Below the pieces are notes generated by a model. The model saw nothing but the letters and a program-made list of their open reading frames with translations, was not told where the DNA came from and ran no database searches. From positions 1 through 20,691 of the forward strand of contig CAYXDO010000185.1 in NCBI GenBank assembly GCA_964463485.1: DNA of 20,691 nt. Reading direction: 5' to 3'. The DNA is from CAYXDO01 sp964463485 (GTDB taxonomy: Bacteria; Myxococcota; Kuafuiibacteriia; Kuafuiibacteriales; Kuafuiibacteriaceae). Each line of letters opens with the position of its first letter. Positions within the stretch are counted from its first letter, which is position 1. This document shows positions 14,433 to 20,691 of the stretch, piece after piece. The translations under genes and the position numbers were made by a program.

Positions 14433-15582
14433 GCCGGTCGTCCTTCACCTCATCGAGACGCTCGGCCACGGCGGAGCCGAGGAGCAGCTCGCGCTTTGCG
14501 TGGGCGCGCTGGACCCGCAGCGTTTTCAGAGCGTCGTCGTTCAGCTCGGTGGCGAGCGTTCGCTCGCCGCGCGCATCGAGGAGGTCGGCGTGCCGACCTT
14601 CGACCTTCGAGCGCCCAGGCGTCGGGCCGCCGTTCCCTACGCCCTGTGGAGGTTGCTCGAGCTTTGTCGCCGCGTTCGACCCGCGCTGATCCATACGAGC
14701 TTGTTCGAGGCCGACCTCGTCGGTGGCATCGCGGCGAGCCGGTTGGGTGCGCCCGTCGTCACCACGCTCTGCACGCTCGGCGGGGACGACTTACAGCTTC
14801 AAGACAATCCCAACACGAACGTGCTGAAGCACCGACTGATGACGGATCTCTGGGGTCGTTCCTTGAGGGCCCACGGAAGGCGCCTCATCGCGATCTCGAG
14901 GGCCGCGGAGCTCTCTGCGATCCGACACTTCGGCGTCGACCCTTCGCGGATCGAAGTGATCTATCGGGCCGCCACCCTTCGGTCCTCGCTCGCGCCGTCC
15001 GAGGCTCGCGTGCGCTTGGCGCTCCGCGGAGACCCGCTGATCCTGACCGTGGGGCGCCTCGTGCCGGAGAAAGGTCAGCGGTATTTGATCGAGGCCATGC
15101 CCAGAGTGCTCGCCGCGCTGCCGAGCGCGCGATTGTATGTGGCGGGAAAGGGTCCGCTCGAGCGGGAGCTCGTGGACTTGGCACGGGCGAAGGGCGTGAG
15201 CGAGTCTGTTTTCTTTCTCGGATATCGTTCGGATGTGAACGACCTGCTCGCGGCGTGTGATTTGTTCGTCTTCCCTTCGCTATGGGAAGGGCTCGGCGTC
15301 GCGTTGGTCGAAGCTGTCGGCATGGGTCGACCGTGTATCGCGACGAGCGTGGGTGCGATGCCGGAGATCGTGGAGCACGAGCGCACAGGGCTGCTGGTGC
15401 CTCCCCGGGACGCTCGTTCGCTGGCTGAAGCGATCGTGCGGTTGGGGACCGATCGACGTCTGTCGGCATCACTCGCGTCTGCCGCGTCCGCGGTGGCGCG
15501 CGAGCGTTTCGACTTGGCTCGGATCACCCGACGCATCGAAGCGGTGTACGATCGTGCTCTCGCCGAGGCGCGCGGGGGCTGA
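14431..15582 (+). CDS. GT4-family glycosyltransferase
   Basis: This 383-residue protein is a retaining GT-B enzyme that adds a sugar from a nucleotide donor to a growing glycan at the cytoplasmic side of the membrane. The N-terminal domain opens with HLIETLGHGGAEEQLAL (6-22), typical of the GT4 acceptor domain. The C-terminal domain has ILTVGRLVPEKGQRYLIEA (204-222), LYVAGKGPLERELVDLA (235-251), FLGYRSDVNDLLAACDLFVFPS (262-283) and WEGLGVALVEAVGMGRPCIAT (285-305), which includes the E-x7-E pair (Glu286, Glu294). The start is GTG at 14431, inside a hairpin. It is the first of five consecutive glycan genes read in one direction. Confidence 0.92.
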   Translation: MPVVLHLIETLGHGGAEEQLALCVGALDPQRFQSVVVQLGGERSLAARIEEVGVPTFDLRAPRRRAAVPYALWRLLELCRRVRPALIHTSLFEADLVGGIAASRLGAPVVTTLCTLGGDDLQLQDNPNTNVLKHRLMTDLWGRSLRAHGRRLIAISRAAELSAIRHFGVDPSRIEVIYRAATLRSSLAPSEARVRLALRGDPLILTVGRLVPEKGQRYLIEAMPRVLAALPSARLYVAGKGPLERELVDLARAKGVSESVFFLGYRSDVNDLLAACDLFVFPSLWEGLGVALVEAVGMGRPCIATSVGAMPEIVEHERTGLLVPPRDARSLAEAIVRLGTDRRLSASLASAASAVARERFDLARITRRIEAVYDRALAEARGG

Positions 15583-15635
15583 GGTCTTCGGTTCGCTTGC
15601 GACGCCGCACCAACGCGGCATAAGGTTCGACCGCC

Positions 15636-16604
15636 GTGGCCCGGACAACCGTCATCGTCCTCAACTGGAACGGCAAGGACCTCCTCGAAGAGTGCCTCAC
15701 CTCCTTGAGGGCGCAGACCGATCGCGACTTCGACACGATGGTCGTCGACAACGGCTCTCACGACGGGTCCGTCGAGTTCGTGTCGACCCGGTTCCCCGAG
15801 GTGAGGGTGCTCGCGTTGCCTGAGAACTACGGCTTTGCGAAGGGCAACAACCTCGGCATGCGCGAGGTGTCGACGGAACGTATCGCGCTCTTGAACAACG
15901 ATACGCGCACGGACCCCAAGTGGCTCGAGGAGCTGAACGCGGCGTTGGACGCGCATCCCGAGGTGGGCTTTTGCGCCTCGAAGATGCTGAACTACTTTCA
16001 ACCGGACGTCATCGACACTGCGGGCGATGAGATCGGCGTCGCGATGGGGCTCAAGCGCGGTCATCTCCAAAAGGACGGGCCCGAGTATTCGACGCCGCGT
16101 TACATCTTCGGCGCCTGCGCGGGAGCAGCGATCTACCGAAAGGCCATGCTCGATCAGATTGGGCTGCTCGACGAATCGTTCGGGACCAACTTCGAGGACG
16201 TCGACCTGAGCTTTCGCGCGCAGCTGGCGGGCTGGCGTTGCTGGTACGTGCCGACCGCGATCGTCTATCACAAGGTCGGCGAGACGAAGCGGCGAGTGAG
16301 CTGGAAGCAGCTCCCGAGCTATCGGAACAGCAAAGTCGCGTGGCTGAAGAACGCGCCGCTTCCTTTGGTGCTGAAGTACACGCCGACGCTCTTGAAGAAC
16401 GAAGCGATTCGGGTGTTGGTCAGCGCGGGCGTTCGGCGTCGTCGCTTCGAGAAGCCCGAGCTCGAGAAGGTGGCGATGTTGCTCGCCGCCGATTGGCAGG
16501 TGTTGATGCGTATGCCGTCGACGCTCAAGGAGCGGCGCCGCATCCAGCGCCAGCGCGTCGTCAGCACCGAATACATCGACTCGATGCTTCTCTTTCCGCC
16601 ATGA
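15636..16604 (+). CDS. GT2-family glycosyltransferase (rhamnosyltransferase-like)
   Basis: This 322-residue GT-A enzyme resembles WbbL/RfbF-type rhamnosyltransferases that use dTDP-L-rhamnose. Seen in order: TTVIVLNWNGKDLLEECL (4-21), MVVDNGSHDGSVEF (35-48), LPENYGFAKGNNLG (61-74), LLNNDTRTDP (85-94; the nucleotide/metal site in place of D-x-D), GACAGAAIYRKAM (159-171), and NFEDVDLSFRAQLAGW (185-200; the E-D catalytic region) followed by YVPTAIVYHKVG. The C-terminal 100 residues are basic and helical, as in enzymes that sit on the membrane. The start is a GTG at 15636 with AAGG upstream. The presence of rmlC and rmlD in the same region supports rhamnose as donor, but this is inference. Confidence 0.88.
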   Translation: MARTTVIVLNWNGKDLLEECLTSLRAQTDRDFDTMVVDNGSHDGSVEFVSTRFPEVRVLALPENYGFAKGNNLGMREVSTERIALLNNDTRTDPKWLEELNAALDAHPEVGFCASKMLNYFQPDVIDTAGDEIGVAMGLKRGHLQKDGPEYSTPRYIFGACAGAAIYRKAMLDQIGLLDESFGTNFEDVDLSFRAQLAGWRCWYVPTAIVYHKVGETKRRVSWKQLPSYRNSKVAWLKNAPLPLVLKYTPTLLKNEAIRVLVSAGVRRRRFEKPELEKVAMLLAADWQVLMRMPSTLKERRRIQRQRVVSTEYIDSMLLFPP

Positions 16605-17710
16605 GCGAACGCGTCCCTGTCGGCGCCAAGGGGCGCATCTTGATCTTGTGTCCGTACCCTCCGGGTTCGGCGCCGAGTCAGCGGTTCCGCTTCGAACAGT
16701 ACATCCCGGCGCTCTCGCGTGCGGGTTTCGAAGTCCATGAGGAGCCCTTCTGGAGCGAGCAGGCCTGGCGCGTGCTCTACCAGCCCGGCCATCGGGTGAA
16801 GAAGTCTGCCGAGCTCACGCTCGGTTTCTTGCGGCGCCTGCGCCTGCTCTTGGACGTTCGAGCCTACGACTGGGTCTTCATCCACCTCGAGGCCACGCCG
16901 ATTGGACCGCCGATCATCGAAGCCGCGTTGTTCGTCCTGGGCCGCCGAGTCGTGTTCGATATCGACGACGCGATCTTCATGCCTCCGCCGACCGAACGCG
17001 CTCGCCGCTTTTTCTCGATGCTGAAATGGCGCGGGAAGGTGCGCTGGATTGCACAGCGCGCGGACAAGGTGATCGCGGTGAATCCGTTTCTCGTGGAGTG
17101 GGCCAAAGAAGTGAATGAGCGCACCATCTTGGTTCCCACCACCATAGACCCCGACTATCACCGCCCGCCCGATCAGCGCCCGGAGAACGAGCGGCCCGTC
17201 TTCGGTTGGACCGGAACGCACTCCACGCTGCGCTACCTCGACGTGATTCGGCCGGTCCTCGCAAAGCTCTCCGCGACGCTCGATTTCGAGCTGCGAGTGA
17301 TCTGCGATCGCGATCCCGGCTATTCGGACGTCCGAAACTACAGGTTCGTCCAATGGAGCGCTTCGACGGAGATCGAGGACCTCTCGCGGTTCGACGTGGG
17401 GCTGATGCCCGTGCTCGACGAGCCTTGGGCGCGCGGCAAGGTCGGGTTCAAAGCGATTCAATACTCTGCGCTCGCGATTGTGCCTCTTGTGTCGGACGTG
17501 GGCTCGGGGCGTGAGGTGGTCGAAGACGGCGTGACCGGCTTGGTGGTTCCGAACGACGAGACCAAGTGGGCGAGCGCAATCGAACGCCTCGCGCTCGACT
17601 GTCAGCTCCGCAAACGCTTGGGCGCCAATGCTCGGGAGCGTATTCTCTCGCGGTATTCGGTGCCTGCTCAGGCGCCGGTGTACGAAAGTCTGTTCGAGGC
17701 CAAGGTTTGA
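16601..17710 (+). CDS. GT4-like glycosyltransferase
   Basis: This 369-residue GT-B protein starts at an ATG overlapping the GT2 stop (ATGA at 16601-16604). The first domain begins ILILCPYPPGSAPSQRFRFE (13-32), a pattern seen in a group of GT4 enzymes. FDIDDAIFMPPP (119-130) and VFGWTGTHSTLRYL (200-213) precede the C-terminal signature FDVGLMPVLDEPWARGK (264-280) and VGFKAIQYSALAIVPLVSDVG (281-301), where K-x3-Y replaces the more common E-x7-E arrangement. The start was chosen over a longer open frame that lies inside the GT2 gene. It probably adds another sugar to the same repeat unit; the donor is unknown. Confidence 0.85.
   Translation: MSERVPVGAKGRILILCPYPPGSAPSQRFRFEQYIPALSRAGFEVHEEPFWSEQAWRVLYQPGHRVKKSAELTLGFLRRLRLLLDVRAYDWVFIHLEATPIGPPIIEAALFVLGRRVVFDIDDAIFMPPPTERARRFFSMLKWRGKVRWIAQRADKVIAVNPFLVEWAKEVNERTILVPTTIDPDYHRPPDQRPENERPVFGWTGTHSTLRYLDVIRPVLAKLSATLDFELRVICDRDPGYSDVRNYRFVQWSASTEIEDLSRFDVGLMPVLDEPWARGKVGFKAIQYSALAIVPLVSDVGSGREVVEDGVTGLVVPNDETKWASAIERLALDCQLRKRLGANARERILSRYSVPAQAPVYESLFEAKV
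17696..17699 (+). promoter_or_regulatory. Ribosome binding site for the TTG-started rmlD
   Basis: GAGG at 17696-17699 lies seven bases before the TTG at 17707, with a second purine-rich AAGG closer in. This supports a TTG start that overlaps the stop of the preceding gene. Confidence 0.5.
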
Positions 17711-18624
17711 AGCTGACACCCGAATCGAGGGTCTACATCGCGGGCGCAGGCGGAATGCTGGGCGACGCGGTGATCGATCACTTCGCTCCTCGTTGCCGAG
17801 TGAAGGCGACCGACATCGATCTGAGAGATCCTCGCGTCGAGCTCGCGGACGTTCGTGATGCGGCCGCGATCGCGCGATCGATCGAAGATTTTCGCCCCGA
17901 TCTGGTCATCAATCTCGCGGCCATCACGGACCTCGAGGAGTGTGAGCGGGAAGCAGAGAACGCGTGGCTCACCAACGCGTTGGGGGCCGAGAACACGGGT
18001 CTCGTGGCGCGGCGCCTGGATGTGCCCTACGTGTATGTTTCGACGGCCGGGATCTTCGACGGCAAGAAAGAGGTCTACACCGACTTCGACGAGCCGAATC
18101 CGCTGGGCGTCTACGCGAAGTCGAAGCTCGCCGGAGAAGTTTGGGTCAAGACGAGCGTCCCTCGTCACTTCGTTGTCCGCGCGGGCTGGATGATGGGAGG
18201 TGGCCCGAACAAGGACAAGAAGTTCGTCGGAAAGATCTTCCGACAGATCGAGGCGGGCGCGCGTGAGCTCCACGTGGTCGACGACAAGCTCGGGACTCCG
18301 ACGTACACCGTCGACTTCACGCGAGGCATCGAGAGGCTCGTGGAGAGCGAGCTTTACGGGCTCTACAACCAGGTCTGCCACGGGGCGGGGAGTCGTTACG
18401 ATGTCGCGTTGGAGCTGATGCGGCTGTGGGGTCTCGAGTCGAGCGTGCCGGTGGTTCGCGTGGACTCGAGCCACTTTTCCGAAGAGTACTTCGCACCGCG
18501 GCCCCGAAGTGAAAAGCTCGTGAACGTCAAACTCCGCGCGAGGGGTCTCGACATCATGCGAGATTGGCGTGAATGCTTGCGCGAATACGCGGCACAGTTC
18601 GAGTCAAGGCTCCGCCCACGGTAG
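17707..18624 (+). CDS. rmlD: dTDP-4-dehydrorhamnose reductase (RmlD)
   Basis: RmlD reduces dTDP-4-keto-L-rhamnose to dTDP-L-rhamnose with NAD(P)H. This 305-residue protein carries the Rossmann loop YIAGAGGMLGDAV (10-22), VINLAAITDLEECE (67-80), STAGIFDGKKEVYTDFDEPN (112-131) and the catalytic Y-x3-K in YAKSKLAGE (136-144), followed by VRAGWMMGGG (157-166). These fit the short-chain-dehydrogenase-like RmlD family, although the Thr of the family's usual S-T-D-Y-V-F-D-G stretch is followed here by A-G-I. The start is TTG at 17707, overlapping the GT4 stop (TTGA). A related sugar reductase is possible, but rmlC in the same window makes rhamnose most likely. Confidence 0.82.
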   Translation: MKLTPESRVYIAGAGGMLGDAVIDHFAPRCRVKATDIDLRDPRVELADVRDAAAIARSIEDFRPDLVINLAAITDLEECEREAENAWLTNALGAENTGLVARRLDVPYVYVSTAGIFDGKKEVYTDFDEPNPLGVYAKSKLAGEVWVKTSVPRHFVVRAGWMMGGGPNKDKKFVGKIFRQIEAGARELHVVDDKLGTPTYTVDFTRGIERLVESELYGLYNQVCHGAGSRYDVALELMRLWGLESSVPVVRVDSSHFSEEYFAPRPRSEKLVNVKLRARGLDIMRDWRECLREYAAQFESRLRPR

Positions 18625-18663
18625 TTGGCCGAATCGGTTGACTCCTGGCCCAGGGTCCGGTCT

Positions 18664-18667
18664 GGAG
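18664..18667 (+). promoter_or_regulatory. Ribosome binding site for the NeuD-like gene
   Basis: GGAG at 18664-18667 is seven bases before the GTG at 18675, a good spacing that confirms this start and implies independent ribosome entry across the 50-bp gap after rmlD. Confidence 0.65.
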
Positions 18668-18674
18668 AGATTCT

Positions 18675-19325
18675 GTGGGTCCGCTCGTGGTCTACGGAGC
18701 CGGAGGACACGGCAAGGTGGTCTCCGATGCGGCTCGCGCTCAGGGCTACGACGTCCTTGGCTTCGGCGACGATGACGAGGCCAAACGCTTCTCAGGTCAG
18801 CTCGGCTTGTCCGTCGTTTGCATAGGCCTCAGCGAGCTCCGCGAATTCTGCGACCGACATCGCGCCAAAGTCGTGGTCGCCATCGGGGAGAACGAAAGAC
18901 GGGCCGCGCGGTTCTCGGAGATGCGAGCCCACGGTTTCGAGCTGGCCACGGTCGTCCATCCGTCCGCGGTCGTTTCTCCGAGCGCGACCATCGGCGCGGG
19001 CACCGTCGTGTTCGCAGGCGTCGTGATCAACGCCGACGCTACGGTCGGCCAAAACATCATCGTGAACACACTCGCGAGCATCGAGCACGACAACGTCATT
19101 GGAGATCACGCCCACATTTGTCCGGGTGTACGTCTCGGCGGCGGCGTTTCCGTCGGCGTCGGAACCCAGGTCGGGATCGGGAGCTGCGTGCGAGACCAAA
19201 CGAAGATCGGCGCCTACTCGCTCATAGGAGCGGGCTCCGTGGTGGTCGCTGACATCGGCGACCGAGTGCAGGCGCTTGGCTGTCCCGCGCGGGTCGTGAA
19301 AGACGTTTCGGGTTGGGCCTTCTGA
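18675..19325 (+). CDS. NeuD/PglD-type sugar acetyltransferase
   Basis: This 216-residue protein has the two-part layout of NeuD/PglD acetyltransferases, which transfer acetyl from acetyl-CoA to amino or hydroxyl groups of nucleotide sugars. The N-terminal nucleotide-binding half starts LVVYGAGGHGKVVSDAA (4-20) and includes VVVAIGENERR (66-76). The C-terminal half is a left-handed beta-helix of hexapeptide repeats (SATIGAGTVVFAGVVINADA, 103-122), with SIEHDNVIGDHAHICPG (135-151) containing the probable catalytic His138. It ends in GCPARVVKD as usual. It closes the forward glycan block. No sugar aminotransferase (PglE/WecE-like) is in the window, so the acceptor is unclear. Confidence 0.87.
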   Translation: MGPLVVYGAGGHGKVVSDAARAQGYDVLGFGDDDEAKRFSGQLGLSVVCIGLSELREFCDRHRAKVVVAIGENERRAARFSEMRAHGFELATVVHPSAVVSPSATIGAGTVVFAGVVINADATVGQNIIVNTLASIEHDNVIGDHAHICPGVRLGGGVSVGVGTQVGIGSCVRDQTKIGAYSLIGAGSVVVADIGDRVQALGCPARVVKDVSGWAF

Positions 19326-19344
19326 GTCTCTAGGTTCTGAGTCG

Positions 19345-20145
19345 TCAGCGCGCGTAGCACGTCGTTATCCCGCTGCGCTCCTCGCACACCTCGGTGGGCA
19401 GGCAGTCGTCGTTGTTGCGGCAGGCGATGCAGATCCGATTCGTGGGCGAGCCCTCGGTGCAGCACAGGCCAGCGATGTCTTCACACGCGGGGTGGGTCGA
19501 CGGGCAGTCTGAGTTCATGACACACGGGGAACAAAGTTTGGCGTTGCCGAAGCTGACGATGCACCTGCGGTTTCCTGGGCAGTCCTCGTCCGAGCGGCAC
19601 TCCCCGCAGTTACCGTTGTCGCAGAGTGGCAGGGAGCACGCGGCTGCACAGTCCGAGTCGCTCCGGCAGGCGGTGTCGTGGCAGATCCCGTCGGTGCAGG
19701 CCTTGAGCTCGCGACAGCTGTCGTCGCCGTCCTGACAGTGTTCATCATTTACACACTCGACGCATTTGTGGCCGACCGGGTCGCAGTGGGAGGTGTTGAA
19801 GCCTCCGGCGCAGGCGGTGTCGTCGATGCACTCCACGCAGATCGTTGCGCCTATCGAGTCCAACGCGCAGTAAGGTTTTTCGGACGGGCAGCTCGCGGTA
19901 GCGCACGCGCCGCAACGCCCTTCGGGGTTGCAGACGTAGCCCCCAGTGCAGCCTTCGTTGTAGCCCCGGCAGGTGACGCAGACTCCTTTCGATCCACAGA
20001 AAGGCTTCGTCCCGCTGCATTGGGCGTCGGAGGTACACGCAGTTTGGTTGTTCACTGGGACCGGCGTGGTGCGTTGCTGAGGCTCAGGCTCCTCCTCCTT
20101 GGCGCAGGCGAAGGCGAGGAGGGGGACGAGCAACGCAAGCCGCAT
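19345..20145 (-). CDS. Cysteine-rich repeat lipoprotein
   Basis: This 266-residue protein begins with a lipoprotein signal (MRLALLVPLLAFAC, Cys14) and a Glu/Pro/Gln-rich linker. By my count it contains 41 cysteines. Seven short units of the form C-x2-C-x(4-6)-C recur, such as CVTCRGYNEGC, CVECIDDTAC, CVECVNDEHC, CGECRSDEDC, CSPCVMNSDC and CIACRNNDDC. These resemble cysteine-rich secreted proteins common in Myxococcota. The domains are likely held by disulfides and sit on the outer surface or in the periplasm. Function is unknown; adhesion or protein binding is possible. It converges with the NeuD-like gene (19 bp between stops) and follows the SPFH-like gene by 80 bp in the same direction. 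Confidence 0.82.
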   Translation of the reverse strand: MRLALLVPLLAFACAKEEEPEPQQRTTPVPVNNQTACTSDAQCSGTKPFCGSKGVCVTCRGYNEGCTGGYVCNPEGRCGACATASCPSEKPYCALDSIGATICVECIDDTACAGGFNTSHCDPVGHKCVECVNDEHCQDGDDSCRELKACTDGICHDTACRSDSDCAAACSLPLCDNGNCGECRSDEDCPGNRRCIVSFGNAKLCSPCVMNSDCPSTHPACEDIAGLCCTEGSPTNRICIACRNNDDCLPTEVCEERSGITTCYAR

Positions 20146-20225
20146 GCGGAGAGGCTACACGACAAACGTCTTCTTTTCACGAGTGGAGCCTCCGCTGGCC
20201 CCGCTTGCGGTGCGGGCGCGGACGT

Positions 20226-20691
20226 CTACTGCTCGGGCCTGGCTGACCCGCCGGGAGTCGCAGGGGTCGCTTGCTGCCCGACCAAGTAGTCTACGAGTTG
20301 GTTCACGTTCATGGTCGACACGTTCGCCGCGGGCACCAACAGCACGCGCTTCTGAGCCAGCTTCTCGGCCAACCGCATCTTCACATAGGCGTCGCCGCCC
20401 CCTCGGTTCAGCGCCTCAGCGGCCTTCCTCGTCGCTTCCGTCTCGGCCTGCGCCGCCAAGAGAATGCCCTTTGCCTCGTTGCTCTTGGTCTGGAAGTACG
20501 CGTCGGTCTCGTTTCGCATCCGACCGGCCTCACCGCGCGCTTCCTCGAGCTTTTTGTTCCACTCGGACCGCTTGGCCTCCAGCTCGGAGAGCTTCTGCTC
20601 CGCCATGCTCTTCTGTTGCTCAACCAACTTCTGCACGTCCGCTTCGGCCTGCTTTTGAGCGTTGATCGCCGCTTGGTACGCGAGGTCGAAC
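20226..20691 (-). CDS. C-terminal part of an SPFH/band-7-like coiled-coil protein (partial)
   Basis: The gene runs off the right edge of the window, so only about 154 C-terminal residues are seen; the frame stays open to 20691 and the real start is outside. The visible part is a long charged helix (FDLAYQAAINAQKQAEADV then KLVEQQKSMAEQKLSELEAK), with an Ala/Glu-rich stretch (LLAAQAETEATRKAAEALN) and a conserved-looking end (LAEKLAQKRVLLVPAANVS). Such helices follow the band-7 domain in SPFH proteins (flotillin, prohibitin, HflK types), which form membrane rings. The SPFH domain itself is not in the window, so the family call is tentative; another coiled-coil protein is possible. Confidence 0.6.
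   Translation of the reverse strand, partial: FDLAYQAAINAQKQAEADVQKLVEQQKSMAEQKLSELEAKRSEWNKKLEEARGEAGRMRNETDAYFQTKSNEAKGILLAAQAETEATRKAAEALNRGGGDAYVKMRLAEKLAQKRVLLVPAANVSTMNVNQLVDYLVGQQATPATPGGSARPEQ

Noticed and set aside
11815..14694. Very long open frame on the minus strand (about 959 codons)
   Set aside because: It is antisense to the Ig-like/FG-GAP lipoprotein and the GT4 start. It is extremely rich in Arg, His, Asp and Glu with no domain, as expected for the complement of GC-rich coding DNA.
15604..15619. Hairpin GCCGC/GCGGC between the GT4 and GT2 genes
   Set aside because: A 5-bp GC stem is expected by chance in DNA of this composition, and no T-tract follows.
15075..16271. 398-codon open frame on the minus strand
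   Set aside because: It is antisense to the GT4 and GT2 genes, whose motifs are clear; no domain is seen in the antisense product.
16319..17719. 466-codon open frame on the minus strand
   Set aside because: It is antisense to the GT2 and second GT4 genes, with an Arg/His-rich composition typical of shadow frames.
19320..19343. Direct repeat TTCTGAGTC (19320-19328 and 19335-19343) at the convergent gene junction
   Set aside because: It is short, the first copy includes the stop codon of the NeuD-like gene, and there is no sign of a mobile element or terminator around it.
20200..20216. CCCGC/GCGGG stem between the SPFH-like and cysteine-rich genes
   Set aside because: It has only five base pairs and no T-run downstream on the minus strand, so it is not a convincing terminator.
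1..20691. CRISPR arrays, tRNA or rRNA genes, insertion sequences and transposases
   Set aside because: None was seen: no regularly spaced repeats, no tRNA-like cloverleaf sequence, and no transposase or integrase motifs on either strand by eye.

Overview
The window is high-GC bacterial DNA and most likely comes from a member of the Myxococcota (Polyangia-like). Pointers to this are strong G/C bias at third codon positions, frequent GTG and TTG starts, a 'Myxococcus cysteine-rich' (DUF4215-type) repeat fused to FG-GAP propeller repeats in a lipoprotein, and a second lipoprotein built from many C-x2-C repeats. The assignment is inferred from gene content; no rRNA or tRNA was seen.

Layout. (1) 193-3111, minus strand: a PhaC-like alpha/beta hydrolase followed by three tightly packed small or unknown genes (a predicted one-helix membrane protein, an 88-residue protein and a protein with a putative helix-turn-helix), apparently one operon. 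(2) 3210-4384: a poorly resolved patch with a plus-strand lipoprotein that seems to need a -1 frameshift, converging on a minus-strand pair of an unknown 237-residue protein and a small lipoprotein. (3) 4393-19325: a surface-glycan region. It holds an FkbM methyltransferase, a GT1-type glycosyltransferase, a DUF218/YdcF-type protein, an acyltransferase-3 membrane protein (minus), a VapBC-type toxin-antitoxin pair, the dTDP-rhamnose epimerase RmlC, an asparagine-synthase-type amidotransferase (minus), a large Ig-like/DUF4215/FG-GAP lipoprotein, then GT4, GT2, GT4, RmlD and a NeuD/PglD-type acetyltransferase. (4) 19345-20691, minus strand: a cysteine-rich lipoprotein and the 3' part of an SPFH/band-7-like coiled-coil gene cut by the window edge.

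How the genes fit together. RmlC and RmlD supply the last two steps to dTDP-L-rhamnose (RmlA and RmlB are not in the window). The GT2 resembles rhamnosyltransferases, and the two GT4 enzymes and the GT1 would add further sugars. FkbM, acyltransferase-3, AsnB and the NeuD-like enzyme could decorate sugars by O-methylation, O-acylation, amidation and N- or O-acetylation. No Wzx/Wzy, ABC exporter or priming transferase is visible, so the cluster is partial here or its export genes lie elsewhere. Several neighbours are translationally coupled by 4-base overlaps (5217, 8731, 16601, 17707, 3671, 1485).

The most unusual items are the PhaC-like protein with a rearranged nucleophile elbow and its small-gene operon, the composite surface lipoprotein placed 21 bp ahead of a glycosyltransferase, and the vapBC promoter with a perfect 8-bp inverted repeat directly before the start codon.
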